NCBI RefSeq assembly: GCF_014655715.1
Contig: NZ_BNBM01000001.1
Span: forward strand, 312,742-376,741
Direction of reading: 5' to 3'
Origin: Streptomyces lanatus
GTDB taxonomy: Bacteria; Actinomycetota; Actinomycetes; Streptomycetales; Streptomycetaceae
Length of the DNA stretch: 64,000 nt
Positions within the stretch are counted from its first letter, which is position 1. Each line of letters begins with the position of its first letter. This document shows, piece by piece, positions 27,615 to 37,309 of this stretch. Below the pieces are notes generated by a model. That model made no database searches, was not told the DNA's origin, and worked only from the letters and a program-made list of their open reading frames with translations. The translations under genes were made by a program, and so were the position numbers.

Positions 27615-28898
27615 TCAGAGCAGGCGGTCCTTCGCCTTGTAGTAGGCGCCGCCGAACGGCAGGAACCAGGGGGTGCCGTTGTAGAAGGGGACGGGCACCT
27701 TCGGGAAGCCGAAGCCGCGCATCGGGTTGGCCTCGGGATTGCCGTCCATCATCTCGGCGACCGCGCGGCCCATGTACGTGGCCATCTGGACGCCGTGGCC
27801 GCAGTAACCCATGGAGTAGTACAGGCCGTTGACGTCACCCGCGTGCGGGATGCGGTCCCAGGAGAAGCCGACCATGCCGCCCCACACGTAGTCGATGCGC
27901 ACCCCGGCAAGCTGCGGGAAGATCTCGGTCATCTCCCGCTTGAGGATGTCACCGCTCTTGACGTCGGAGGCCGGGTTGGAGGGGGCGAAGCGTGCCCGGC
28001 CGCCGAAGGCGAGGCGGTTGTCCGGGGTGAGGCGGACGTAGTGGCCAACGTTCTTGTGGGCGACCAGCAGGCGGCCGTTCGGGATGAGCTCCTTGGCGCG
28101 GGCCTCCCCCAGCGGTTCGGTGACGATGATGAAGCTGCCGACGTTGATGAGCCGCTTGCGGAACCATGGCATCGACTTGTCGGTGTAGGCGTCCGTCGCC
28201 GCCATGACCTGCTTGGCACGGATGGTGCCGTTCATGGTCTCCACCACGAACCCGCCGCCGGGGAGGCGGGTGAGGCCGGTGGCGGCGTTGCGCTCGTGGA
28301 TCTCGGCGCCGGCCCGCTCGGCGGCGGCGGCCAGGCCGCCGACGAACTTGCCCACGTGCAGGCCCGCGCTGTCCGGGTCGAGCAGGGCGCCGTGGTAGTA
28401 GTCCGTGCCGAGTTCGGCGCGGAGTTCGCTCTTGCTCAGCACGATCGTCTCGTGACCGAAGTTGTCGGCCAGGTCGCGCTGCTTGGCCCGCAGTCCGTCG
28501 AAGTGCCCCGGCTTGCAGACCGCGCCGAGGCGCCCGGAGCGGTTGAAGTCGCAGTCGATGTTCTCGGTCTTGGTGAGGTCCTCGACGAGGTCGACCGCGT
28601 CGCGGAAGGCGTCGTAGAGCTCGCGGGCCCGCTCCTGCCCGAAACGCTTGCGCGCCTCGGCGGGGCTGATGGTGATGCCCTGGGTGCACATGCTGCCGTT
28701 GCGCCCGGAGGCGCCCGAGCCGACCTTGTCCTTCTCGACGAGGACGACCCGGGCACCCTTGCCTGCGGCATGGTAGGCGGTGGACAGCCCGGTGAGGCCG
28801 CCGCCGATCACCACCACGTCCGCCTCTTCGGGCAGGTCCTTTCCGGAACGGTCGGGCAGGGCGGGAGCTGTGTCCAGCCAGTAGGGGATCTGCTTCAT
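27615..28898 (-). CDS. DAO-family FAD oxidoreductase, last gene of operon
   Basis: A 427-residue flavoprotein with VVVIGGGLTGLSTAYH and GSGASGRNGS. It is collinear with and highly similar to 11916-13205. The family oxidises amines or amino acids to aldehydes or keto acids; gamma-glutamylputrescine oxidase is the best-known comparison. It is the promoter-distal gene of the 12-gene operon, 52 bp after the HAD gene, with a strong hairpin behind it. As a peroxide-producing oxidase it would act on a late or side intermediate. Confidence 0.9.
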   Translation of the reverse strand: MKQIPYWLDTAPALPDRSGKDLPEEADVVVIGGGLTGLSTAYHAAGKGARVVLVEKDKVGSGASGRNGSMCTQGITISPAEARKRFGQERARELYDAFRDAVDLVEDLTKTENIDCDFNRSGRLGAVCKPGHFDGLRAKQRDLADNFGHETIVLSKSELRAELGTDYYHGALLDPDSAGLHVGKFVGGLAAAAERAGAEIHERNAATGLTRLPGGGFVVETMNGTIRAKQVMAATDAYTDKSMPWFRKRLINVGSFIIVTEPLGEARAKELIPNGRLLVAHKNVGHYVRLTPDNRLAFGGRARFAPSNPASDVKSGDILKREMTEIFPQLAGVRIDYVWGGMVGFSWDRIPHAGDVNGLYYSMGYCGHGVQMATYMGRAVAEMMDGNPEANPMRGFGFPKVPVPFYNGTPWFLPFGGAYYKAKDRLL

Positions 28899-28950
28899 GG
28901 CGTGCGTCCTCTGATGTTCTTTCAGTCCTGTGTCGCCGGTGCGCCGTGGG

Positions 28951-29616
28951 TCAGCAGCCGAGGAGCTTCGGCAGGCCCGACAGGTCGGGCAGCTCGTCGT
29001 ACGGCTGGTAGTCGGCGCTGCCCTTGCGGCCGTAACGGTTGATCCACACCCGGCGCTTCAGGCCGAGGTCGCGGGTCGGGATGTGGTCGTACTCCCAGCC
29101 CTGGGCGACATGGATGACCTGCGACGATTCGACACCCATGGTCCGGAAGGCGTGCTTGAAGGTCTGGCGGTCCGGCTTGTAGGCACCGGCCTGCTGGGCG
29201 GTGATGACGTAGTCGAACTCGACGCCGATGTTCTTGACGTTCCGCGCGATCAGGTTGTCATCGGAGTTGGAGATGATGGCGATCTCGTACTTGGTCTTCA
29301 GCTTCCGTAGTGCCTCCGGGACCTCCGGGAAGGGGCCGAAGGTGGGGACGGCGTCCACGAGGGCCTCGCCGTCGGTCTCGCGGTACTCCAGGCCGTGCAG
29401 GCGCATCGCGTTGCGCAGGCTGGAGTGCAGGACCTCGTGGTACGGGCGGTACGCCTCCAGGACGGCCTGGAAGCGCATGACGCGGAAGTCGTCGAGGAAC
29501 TCGTCGACATCCAGGTTGTCCAGATCCAGCCGGTCCTCCAGGACCTTCAGGGTCGTGGGACCGAGCTCGAAGTTGATCAGGGTCGCATAGGCGTCGAAGG
29601 TGACGATCTCTCGCAT
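28951..29616 (-). CDS. HAD-superfamily hydrolase in operon
   Basis: A 221-residue haloacid dehalogenase type II-like protein with nucleophile motif FDAYATLINF and later IISNSDDN and AYKPDRQTF. Paralogue of 11176-11844. It probably cleaves a phosphate or other leaving group from a small metabolite rather than a halide, but the sequence does not decide. The gene lies between the aldo/keto reductase (45 bp) and the FAD oxidoreductase (52 bp). Confidence 0.9.
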   Translation of the reverse strand: MREIVTFDAYATLINFELGPTTLKVLEDRLDLDNLDVDEFLDDFRVMRFQAVLEAYRPYHEVLHSSLRNAMRLHGLEYRETDGEALVDAVPTFGPFPEVPEALRKLKTKYEIAIISNSDDNLIARNVKNIGVEFDYVITAQQAGAYKPDRQTFKHAFRTMGVESSQVIHVAQGWEYDHIPTRDLGLKRRVWINRYGRKGSADYQPYDELPDLSGLPKLLGC

Positions 29617-29661
29617 GGTGTCCAGCCTTGGTCTCTCGCGGTTTTCAGAGGGGTGGGGGCT

Positions 29662-30600
29662 TCAGACGACGCGTTCGCCGGGGGCGACGATCACGTCGAG
29701 GACGGCCAGGTCGGCCGGGCTCGGTATCCAGTCGGCCGCCGCCGCGTTGGCGGTGACCTGTTCGGGGGTCATGGCTCCGCAGATGACGGAGCCGACGGCG
29801 GGCAGGGCCGCCAGTGCGCCGACCGCGACCTGGAGGAGGGTCAGGCCGCGTTCGGCGCCGTATGTGGTGAGCGCCTCGACCCTGTCCAGGGCCGCGTCGG
29901 TGAGCCAGCCCTGCCGCCAGGACAGCCGGCTGCCGGGCGGGGGCTCCTCGCCGCGCCGGTACTTTCCGCTGAGCAGGCCGTTGGCCAGCGGGTAGTACGG
30001 CAGCAGACCGACGCCGTGGCGCAGGCAGACCGGGATCAGGTCCTGCTCCACGCCGCGGTCGAGCAGGTGGTAGCGGGCCTGTGTGGAGACGAAGGCGTCG
30101 GTGAGGTGCTCGGCCGGAAGGTTGGAGCAACCGACGTACCTGATCTTGCCCTCGGCGATCAGCTCCTGGAGCGCGGCGACCGTCTCCTCCAACGGCGTGA
30201 CGCCGTCCGGCTCGTGGTACTGGTACAGGTCGATCCGGTCGGTGCCGAGCCGGGTCAGCGATGCCTCGACCGCGTACCGGATGTAGGCACGGGATCCACG
30301 CGGGCCGTACAGGTCGGCGTCCCGGCCCATCTCCATGCCGAACTTGGTGGCCAGCACCACGTGGTCGCGACTGCCCTTGAGCGCGGCCCCGAGGAGCCGT
30401 TCACCGTCGCCGCGCGAGCCACCCCGTTCGCCGGACCCGCCGTACATGTCGGCGGTGTCGAACAGGGTGATCCCGGCGTCGAGGGCGGCGTGGACGACGG
30501 CCTTCGTTCCGTCCTCGTCGAGGCGGGCGCCGAAGTTGTTGCCGCCCACGCCGACCACGGAGACGGCCGGACCGCGCTCACCGAGCGTGCGGTATCTCAT
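29662..30600 (-). CDS. Aldo/keto reductase
   Basis: A 312-residue AKR TIM barrel. FDTADMYGGSGERGG holds the catalytic Asp and Tyr, LATKFGM the Lys, and QYHEPDG the His position. It reduces an aldehyde or ketone with NADPH. Its ATG overlaps the stop of the upstream aldehyde dehydrogenase gene in an ATGA, implying translational coupling. Having both an aldehyde oxidase and a reductase in one operon suggests a reactive aldehyde that is handled in two ways. Confidence 0.92.
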   Translation of the reverse strand: MRYRTLGERGPAVSVVGVGGNNFGARLDEDGTKAVVHAALDAGITLFDTADMYGGSGERGGSRGDGERLLGAALKGSRDHVVLATKFGMEMGRDADLYGPRGSRAYIRYAVEASLTRLGTDRIDLYQYHEPDGVTPLEETVAALQELIAEGKIRYVGCSNLPAEHLTDAFVSTQARYHLLDRGVEQDLIPVCLRHGVGLLPYYPLANGLLSGKYRRGEEPPPGSRLSWRQGWLTDAALDRVEALTTYGAERGLTLLQVAVGALAALPAVGSVICGAMTPEQVTANAAAADWIPSPADLAVLDVIVAPGERVV

Positions 30601-32057
30601 GACCGGTTTCCGAATCCGATGCAGACGTTCTTGGTCTGCAGGTAGCTGTTCAGGCCTTCGAGACCCTTCTCCCGGCCCCAGCCGCTGTGCTTGTAGCCCC
30701 CGAAGGGGAGCTCGACGCCGGTGCCGACGCCGGTGGCGTTGACGTAGACCTGGCCGGCCCGGATGCCCTCGGCCATACGCATCGCCTTGTCGATGTCGCG
30801 GGTCCACACATACGAGGCGAGGCCGTACGGGCTGTCGTTGGCGATCTCCAGGGCCTCGGCCGCGTCGTCGAACTCGATGACCGTGACGACGGGGCCGAAG
30901 ATCTCCTCGCGGGCGCACCGGGCCTGGTTGTCCAGTCCGGTGAGGACGGTCGGCTGGACGTAGTAGCCGTCGGCCAGTGCTGGGTCGGCGGGGGCGCCTC
31001 CGCCGGCCCGTGCCACGGCGCCTTCCTCCCGGGCCAGTTCCAGGTAGCCGAGGACCCGGTCCCGCTGCCGTGCGGCGACGAGGGGGCCGACGTCCGGGTC
31101 GCTGAGACCGGGCCCGATGCTGAGGGAGGCGGCGTGCGCGACGAGCTTGTCCAGGAACTCCTCGGCGCCGCGCTGGAGGAGCAGCCGGGTGCCCGCCGAG
31201 CAGGTCTGCCCGGCGTTGCCGAACGCGGAGGCGGCGACAGCGCCGAGCGCCAGGTCGAAGTCGGCGTCGGCGAAGACGACGACCGGCGACTTGCCGCCCA
31301 GCTCGGTGACCGAGGGCACCACGTTGGCGGCGGCGGCCTGGGCGACCTTGATGCCGGTGGGCACCGAGCCGGTGAAGGTGACCTGGTCGATGTCCGGGTG
31401 CCCGGCGAGGGCCGCGCCGGTCTCGCCGTCGCCGGGGACGACGTTCAGGACGCCCGGCGGAAGACCGCACTCCAGGGCGATCCTGCCGATCTCCAGCGGG
31501 GTGAGCGGCGCCTCGGGGGACGGCTTGAGCACCACCGTGCAGCCGGCGGCCAGCGCCGGCGCGGAGCCCCTCGCGGTGTTCTGCAGCGGGTAGTTGAACG
31601 GGATGATGTGGCCGGAGACGCCGATCGGCTCGCGGACGGTGTAGTCGAGCAGGCCGGGGCCGAGCGGGACAGTCGAGCCGCCGAGCTTGTCGGCGACGCC
31701 CGCGTAGAACTCGAAGTAGCGGGCGGCCGCTTCGACATCGGCCTTCGCCTGGCGGAGCGGCTTGCCGACGTCCTGGCTCTCCAGGCGGGCCAGCCGGTCG
31801 CCCTGGGAGCGGATGGCCTCCGCGATCCGGTACAGGATGCGCCCCCGGTCGGCGGCACGCATCCCGGCCCACTCGGGAGCGGTGAAGGCTGTGCGCGCGG
31901 CTGCCACCGCCTGGTCCACGTCCTCCTTGCCGGCCAGCGCCACCTGGGCGATGGCCGTGTCGTTCGACGGATCGAGGACGGTGAAGGAGCGTCCGTCGGC
32001 GGCCGGGACCTGCTTGCCGTCAATGAGCAGCTCGGTCAGCTGCAGTTCGTCGCTCAT
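30597..32057 (-). CDS. Aldehyde dehydrogenase in operon
   Basis: A 486-residue NAD(P)-dependent aldehyde dehydrogenase with TELGGKSPVVVF and the cysteine motif GQTCSAGTR. Likely oxidises the aldehyde released by the aminotransferase or the amine oxidases of the same operon. The ATG at 32057 overlaps the stop of the preceding deacylase gene (ATGA), and its own stop overlaps the aldo/keto reductase start in the same way. Confidence 0.92.
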   Translation of the reverse strand: MSDELQLTELLIDGKQVPAADGRSFTVLDPSNDTAIAQVALAGKEDVDQAVAAARTAFTAPEWAGMRAADRGRILYRIAEAIRSQGDRLARLESQDVGKPLRQAKADVEAAARYFEFYAGVADKLGGSTVPLGPGLLDYTVREPIGVSGHIIPFNYPLQNTARGSAPALAAGCTVVLKPSPEAPLTPLEIGRIALECGLPPGVLNVVPGDGETGAALAGHPDIDQVTFTGSVPTGIKVAQAAAANVVPSVTELGGKSPVVVFADADFDLALGAVAASAFGNAGQTCSAGTRLLLQRGAEEFLDKLVAHAASLSIGPGLSDPDVGPLVAARQRDRVLGYLELAREEGAVARAGGGAPADPALADGYYVQPTVLTGLDNQARCAREEIFGPVVTVIEFDDAAEALEIANDSPYGLASYVWTRDIDKAMRMAEGIRAGQVYVNATGVGTGVELPFGGYKHSGWGREKGLEGLNSYLQTKNVCIGFGNRS

Positions 32058-33007
32058 GGCTGGATCTCTCCCAGCACCTCGCCGAAGATGACGACCTCGT
32101 CGCCAGGGCGGACGGTGCGGATCCGGCGGACCCAGAGCACGATGCCGTCCTGCGGCGCGGTGACCTCTTCCAGCGTGTTGCCGTAGTGGTCGGTGATGGT
32201 GGCGATCAGGTCGCCTTCCTTGCAGGTCTCCCCCGGCTCGGCGCGGGCGACGAAGAAGCCGCCGGAGGCCGAGCGGGCGAACGTCCCGGACACGGTCGTG
32301 TAGGTGTCCCGCAGCTCCGCCTCGCCGTCGATCAGGCCGAGGCTGCGCAGGATGTTGCGGATCGAGTTCATGTGGTGCTCGACGTTGGTCTCGCGGTACG
32401 TGGCGCCGCCGCACTCGATGGTGATGGCGGGCTTGCCGGCCTCGAGGACGGGGTGGCGGACCGTGCCGCCCCACTTGCCGCCCTTCCAGACCAGCTCGTG
32501 CCCGGCGGCCAGGGCCAGGTCCGTCGCCAGGTCCTCGTAGCCGCCCTGGAGGATGACGAGCGGGGCGATCTCGCCGTAGGCGCCACCGGTGTGCAGGTCG
32601 ACCACGGCGTCGACGGCGGGGACGACCTGCTCGACGAAGGTGGCGGCCAGACGCTGCGAGTACGAACCCTCCGCGTCGCCCGGGAAGATGCGGTTGAGGT
32701 TGAGGTGGTCGATGCCGCTCGCGCGGGCGGCCGCCTCGAAGGCCGGGGTGTTCATGCAGGGGATGCCGACGACGGTGCCGCGCAGGGTGGCCGGGTCGAT
32801 CTCGGCGAGGACGCGGCGGATGGCCTCCTGGCCGTCGTACTCGTCGCCGTGCACGCCCGCGTCCACACACAGGACCGGGCCGTCCTGCGCGCCGTTGACG
32901 ACGATCAGCGGAATGCCGAGCTCCACGCCGTAGCTGCTGGTGCCGACCGGGATCAGGCCCTGGGCGCGCTCGCCGGGGGCGACGGTCAGCTGACCGATGG
33001 AGTACAT
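32054..33007 (-). CDS. AstE/AspA-family zinc deacylase, second type
   Basis: A 317-residue succinylglutamate desuccinylase/aspartoacylase-fold metallohydrolase. The zinc ligands are in AGVHGDEYDG and VVDLHTGG; the C-terminal beta domain (TAPQDGIVLWVRRIRTVRPG) is typical of the DoeB-like branch. The family hydrolyses N-acyl bonds of amino acids, as in ectoine-derived N-acetyl-diaminobutyrate. It differs strongly from the deacylase at 38485-39546, so the operon encodes two distinct deacylases. ATG at 33007 follows GGAAAGG. Confidence 0.85.
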   Translation of the reverse strand: MYSIGQLTVAPGERAQGLIPVGTSSYGVELGIPLIVVNGAQDGPVLCVDAGVHGDEYDGQEAIRRVLAEIDPATLRGTVVGIPCMNTPAFEAAARASGIDHLNLNRIFPGDAEGSYSQRLAATFVEQVVPAVDAVVDLHTGGAYGEIAPLVILQGGYEDLATDLALAAGHELVWKGGKWGGTVRHPVLEAGKPAITIECGGATYRETNVEHHMNSIRNILRSLGLIDGEAELRDTYTTVSGTFARSASGGFFVARAEPGETCKEGDLIATITDHYGNTLEEVTAPQDGIVLWVRRIRTVRPGDEVVIFGEVLGEIQP

Positions 33008-33030
33008 GTGGATCCTTTCCAAGGGGTGGA

Positions 33031-34410
33031 TCAGATGCGGGCCGATGCCTCGGCGAGGACGCCCGCGATGATCGCGGCGATACGGTCGAGGACGGCGCGG
33101 TCGCTGATCAGCGGGGGCGCGATCTGGACCAGCGGCGCGGAGCGGTTGTAGACGCGGGCCAGCAGTCCGGCCTCGCGCAGCCGACGCGGGATCAGGTCGC
33201 CGATCAGCTCGGTTCGGGCCTTGGCGCTGAAAGCGCCGTCGTCGAGGTCGCCGACGAGTTCGCAGGAGTAGAAGAACCCGGTGCCGCGGACGTCGCCGAC
33301 GATCGGCAGGTCCTTGAGCGCCGCCATGCGCCTCGCCAGGTCGCCCTGGAGACCGCGGACGTTGTCCAGGACGCGGTCCCGCTCCATGATCTCCAGGTTG
33401 CGCAGGGCGATGGCCGTGCTCAGCGGGTGCCCGGCGAAGGTGTAGCCGTGGTTGAGGACCGCGCCCGGCCGGTTGATGACCTCGGTGACCTTGGTGCCGA
33501 CCAGGGTTGCACCGAGGGGGGCGTATCCCGAGGTGATGCCCTTGGCGACGGTGACCATGTCCGGGCGGGCGCCGTAGCGGTCCCCGCCGAACCACTCGCC
33601 GACCCGGCCGAAGGCCGTGATGACCTCGTCGGCGACGAGCAGGAAACCGTACCGGTCGGCCAGCGCCCGCAACCCCTGCCAGTAACCCTGGGGCGGGGTG
33701 ATGCAACCGCCTCGGTTCTGCACCGGCTCGGCGATGAGCATCGCGACGGTCTCGGGGCCCTCGGTCAGGATCGCGGCCTCCAACTCCGCGAGCAGCCATG
33801 CCGTGTACACCTCGTCGTCCGCGAACTCCGGTGCGAGGCCGAGACGGTTGGTGTTCGACACGAACCGGGTATCGATCGCCGGCGGACCGTACGGCTCCGT
33901 CAGACCAGGGTCGTCGTTGAACGACAGGGTGCCGATGGTCAGGCCGTGGTAGGCACCGCGCCGGGCGATCGCCTTGGTGCGGCCGGGCTCGCCGCGCAGG
34001 GCGTGGTAGCGGCGGGCTATCTTCCAGGCGGTCTCGACGGCTTCGGCGCCACCACTCGAGAAGAAGGTGTGCTCGATGTCGACGGGGGCGATCCGGGACA
34101 GCCGCTCGGCGAGTTCGATGGCCGAGGGGTGCGCGGAGCCGGTCCACAGCGGGCTGTAGCACAGCTCGCGCAGCTGCCGTTCGGCCGCCTCGGCGAACTC
34201 GGGGCCGTAGGAGTAGCCGAGTTGGCAGCAGTACAGCCCTGACAGGCCGTCGATGTAACGCCTGCCTTCCGAGTCATCGACGTACGGGCCCTCGCCTCGG
34301 CGGACGACGAGGAGGTCCTCGCCTTCCGGGCCGAGCGAGCCGTTGGCGGTCATGTGCAGCAGCAGGTGCCGCTGAGCGGTGGCGGCGGCCGTGGCGGCGG
34401 CGGTGGTCAT
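33031..34410 (-). CDS. Class III aminotransferase in operon
   Basis: A 459-residue omega-aminotransferase of PLP fold type I. Key elements are the cofactor region SSGGAEAVETAWK, DEVITAFGRVGEW and the Schiff-base lysine in VTVAKGITSGYAPLGA. It resembles putrescine/beta-alanine/diamine:pyruvate transaminases. It transfers a terminal amino group, giving an aldehyde for the aldehyde dehydrogenase downstream. The start overlaps the permease stop in an ATGA. Confidence 0.92.
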   Translation of the reverse strand: MTTAAATAAATAQRHLLLHMTANGSLGPEGEDLLVVRRGEGPYVDDSEGRRYIDGLSGLYCCQLGYSYGPEFAEAAERQLRELCYSPLWTGSAHPSAIELAERLSRIAPVDIEHTFFSSGGAEAVETAWKIARRYHALRGEPGRTKAIARRGAYHGLTIGTLSFNDDPGLTEPYGPPAIDTRFVSNTNRLGLAPEFADDEVYTAWLLAELEAAILTEGPETVAMLIAEPVQNRGGCITPPQGYWQGLRALADRYGFLLVADEVITAFGRVGEWFGGDRYGARPDMVTVAKGITSGYAPLGATLVGTKVTEVINRPGAVLNHGYTFAGHPLSTAIALRNLEIMERDRVLDNVRGLQGDLARRMAALKDLPIVGDVRGTGFFYSCELVGDLDDGAFSAKARTELIGDLIPRRLREAGLLARVYNRSAPLVQIAPPLISDRAVLDRIAAIIAGVLAEASARI

Positions 34411-35273
34411 ACGGCCTCGCCTCCCGGGTTGGCGACGCCGACCGTGTTCTCGACCGACAGCAGGGAGTCCTGGCGTCCGGAGCCGAGCCAGCGCACGAGG
34501 GCGACGAGGCCGAGGGCGAGGATGGCGAAGGCGATGAGGATCGCGCTGACCGCGGTCACGCTGGGGTCGATCTCGAAGGTCAGCGAGTTGTAGACCTGGA
34601 CGGGCAGGGTGACGGTGTCGACGGAGGAGAGGAACTGGGAGATGTAGAACTCGTCGAAGCTGGTGATGAAGGAGAAGATCGCCGCCGCGATCATGCCCGG
34701 TGCGGCGAGCGGGAAGGTGATCTTCCGGGCGATCGTCAGCCGGCCGGCGCCCATGCTCGCCGCGGCGTCCTCCAGGCGTTCGTCGATGCCGCGCAAAGTG
34801 GCGATCAGGATCAGTACCGCGATCGGTGAGGCGAGCACGGTGTGGCCCAGGGCGATGGCGATCGGGCTGCCCAGCATCGCGGCGGGTTCGAACAGCAGGA
34901 ACAGGCCGAGTGCGGTGACGATCTGCGGGATGACCAGCGGTCCGAGGACCAGGGCGAAGACCGCCGAGCGCAGCGGGAGTTCGCTGCGGACCAGCGCGGT
35001 CGCCGCGGTCACCCCGATGATCAGGGAGAACACGGTGCTCAGGGCGGCGACCAGGGCGCTCAGGGAGAGAGCGGCCGGCCATTTGCTGCCGTCGGCGAAC
35101 AGGGCCTTGTACCAGTTCAGCGTCCACGCCTCCGGCGGGAAGGAGGCGAAGGCGTTGTTGCTGAACGAGGTGACGAGGATGACCACGATCGGCAGCGCCA
35201 GGAACAGCAGAATGACGGTGGCGACCGCGGTGAGGGCGATGCGTCCGGTGAGGGACTTGCGCAGCTCCATCAT
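34407..35273 (-). CDS. ABC transporter permease, PotC type
   Basis: A 288-residue inner-membrane permease with about six membrane helices and the ATPase-contact (EAA) loop DAAASMGAGRLTIARKITFP. PotC/YdcV-type permeases import polyamines and related compounds with a PotB-type partner. Overlaps the partner permease by 4 bp. The copy at 61741-62607 differs at only three residues. Confidence 0.93.
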   Translation of the reverse strand: MMELRKSLTGRIALTAVATVILLFLALPIVVILVTSFSNNAFASFPPEAWTLNWYKALFADGSKWPAALSLSALVAALSTVFSLIIGVTAATALVRSELPLRSAVFALVLGPLVIPQIVTALGLFLLFEPAAMLGSPIAIALGHTVLASPIAVLILIATLRGIDERLEDAAASMGAGRLTIARKITFPLAAPGMIAAAIFSFITSFDEFYISQFLSSVDTVTLPVQVYNSLTFEIDPSVTAVSAILIAFAILALGLVALVRWLGSGRQDSLLSVENTVGVANPGGEAV

Positions 35274-36166
35274 GTGGCGCTCCTCTTCTTACGGCTGGCG
35301 CCCAGCGAGGTCACGGCCTTGACCAGGAGCAGTCCGGCCAGGGTGAGGACCAGCAGGATGACGCCCTGTGCGGCCGCCCCGTTCCACTGGTTCTCCTTGG
35401 TCACCTGCTGGTTGATGAGGGTGGCGATCATCGTCTGGTTCGGTCCGCCCATCAGGGCCGGGGTGATGTAGTAGCCCAGCGAGAGGATGAAGCTGAGCAG
35501 TCCGGCACTGGCCAGGCCGGGGGCCACCAGCGGCAGATAGATGCGGCGGAAGATGGTCACCTTGCCTGCGCCCATGCTGGCCGCGGCCGCCAGCAGACGG
35601 CGGTCCACACCGCGCATCACCCCGTACAGCAGCAGCACGGTGTACGGGAGCATCATCGAGGTGGTGCCGATGACCACACCGAGTTCGTTGTAGAGCAGTT
35701 GGAACGGCGCGCCGGGGACCGACAGGCTGGTGAGGCTCTCGTTCACCAGGCCCTTGTCACCGAGCATGATGATCCAGCCGTAGGTGCGCACCAGTGCGGA
35801 GACGAAGTGCGGGACGACCACCACCAGCATGGCCAGGCCGGCCAGGATGGGCTTGAGCCGGGTGATGGCCTGGGCCAGGACGAACCCGAAGACCAGGCTG
35901 AGCACGGCCGTTTCGGCGGAGATCCTGAGCGTGGTGAACAGCACCGACAAGTTGACGCCGGTGAGTGCGTCGGCATACCAGTGGAGCGTGAACGATCCGT
36001 CGGCGTCCTTCAGGCTGAGGAGCAGGGTGCTGAAGATCGGGTAGACGAACAGCACCAGCAGGTAGACGACGACCGGCAGCGCGTACAGGATCCCGACCCG
36101 GGTTTTGCGGGAGGCCAGGAGCTTGCGCGGGCGGGCGGGAGCGCCCGCGGTGAGGGTGGCGGCCAT
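35270..36166 (-). CDS. ABC transporter permease, PotB type
   Basis: A 298-residue permease with about six membrane helices and the EAA loop AAAASMGAGKVTIFRRIYLP. It forms the transmembrane channel with the following PotC-type protein. It starts 3 bp after the ATPase stop. A nearly identical copy is at 62604-63497, with differences mainly at the N-terminus. Confidence 0.93.
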   Translation of the reverse strand: MAATLTAGAPARPRKLLASRKTRVGILYALPVVVYLLVLFVYPIFSTLLLSLKDADGSFTLHWYADALTGVNLSVLFTTLRISAETAVLSLVFGFVLAQAITRLKPILAGLAMLVVVVPHFVSALVRTYGWIIMLGDKGLVNESLTSLSVPGAPFQLLYNELGVVIGTTSMMLPYTVLLLYGVMRGVDRRLLAAAASMGAGKVTIFRRIYLPLVAPGLASAGLLSFILSLGYYITPALMGGPNQTMIATLINQQVTKENQWNGAAAQGVILLVLTLAGLLLVKAVTSLGASRKKRSAT

Positions 36167-36169
36167 GAC

Positions 36170-37309
36170 TCACCCCGCCTGTTCGTCGGCGAAGAGGTTG
36201 ACATCGCCCGGGTCGGCGCTGATCCCGATCCGCTCACCGGTGACCGGGCCCCGCCCGGCGGGTACTTCCAGGCGCAGCAGCGGCCCGTCACCGCCGTCGA
36301 CACGTACCCCGGCGCGGACCAAGGTGCCCACATAGGTGGCCATCTCGACCGTGCCGGTACAGAACCCGTCGTCGGTGGCGCAGGCCCGCAACCGGCCCGG
36401 CTGCACAGCCACCTTCACACAGGCACCGGAGGGCAGCTGGTGGCGGCGCGCCTTGAGCAGGCCACCGGACTCGTCGAGGCGGACCAGGGTGTGCTCGTCG
36501 GTGTGCTGCTCGATGCGGCCGGGCAGGAAGTTGGCCGCGCCGAGGAAGTCCGCCACGAACGGCGTCCTGGGCCGCTCGAACAGCTCCCTCGGGGTGTCGA
36601 ACTGCTCGATCAGGCCGTTGCGCATAACCGCGATACGATCCGACATCACCAGCGCCTCTTCCTGATCATGCGTCACATAGATGACGGTCAGGCCGAGCTC
36701 CTGCTGAATGGTCTTGATCTCCACCTGCAGTTGGTCGCGCAGCTTCTTGTCCAGGGCACCGAGCGGCTCGTCCATGAGGATGACCGGCGGGCGGTAGACC
36801 AGCGCCCGGCACAGGGCGACACGCTGCTGCTGGCCGCCGGACAGCTCACGCGGCTTGCGCCCGCCGAACCCGGACAGACCGGCGATCTCCAGCGTCTCCC
36901 CGACGCGCCTGCGGATCTCGGCCTTCGGCACGCCGCGCAGGGTGAGCGGGAAGGCGACGTTCTCGCTCACGGTCATGTGCGGGAACAGCAGGTACTGCTG
37001 GAAGACGAAGCCCAGGCCCCGCTTCTGCGGGGCGAGGCGGGTGACGTCACGGTCCCCGACGGTGATGGTGCCGGAGTCCGGCTCGCAGAACCCGGCGATC
37101 ATCATCAACGTCGTGGTCTTTCCCGACCCGGAGGAGCCGAGGAAGGTGACGAACTCCCCCGCCGCGATCTCCATCGACGCCTCGTCGACGGCGACGACGT
37201 CGCCGTAGGTCTTGCGCAGAGCCACCACCGACAGCGACTTGCCGGTCGCAGTGGCCGGCTTGTTACCGGCCACCTTCACCGACGGTGCGGCGATACCGAA
37301 ATCAGCCAC
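36170..37309 (-). CDS. ABC transporter ATPase, PotA type
   Basis: A 379-residue import ATPase. Walker A GSSGSGKTT is at 58-66, the signature LSGGQQQRVALCRAL follows, Walker B is VILMDEPLGALD, the H-loop is [11 protein letters not shown], and a C-terminal TOBE domain is present. It energises uptake through the two permeases. It overlaps the binding-protein stop by 8 bp. Fragments of this gene recur at 55430-55668 and 63501-64000. Confidence 0.95.
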   Translation of the reverse strand: MADFGIAAPSVKVAGNKPATATGKSLSVVALRKTYGDVVAVDEASMEIAAGEFVTFLGSSGSGKTTTLMMIAGFCEPDSGTITVGDRDVTRLAPQKRGLGFVFQQYLLFPHMTVSENVAFPLTLRGVPKAEIRRRVGETLEIAGLSGFGGRKPRELSGGQQQRVALCRALVYRPPVILMDEPLGALDKKLRDQLQVEIKTIQQELGLTVIYVTHDQEEALVMSDRIAVMRNGLIEQFDTPRELFERPRTPFVADFLGAANFLPGRIEQHTDEHTLVRLDESGGLLKARRHQLPSGACVKVAVQPGRLRACATDDGFCTGTVEMATYVGTLVRAGVRVDGGDGPLLRLEVPAGRGPVTGERIGISADPGDVNLFADEQAG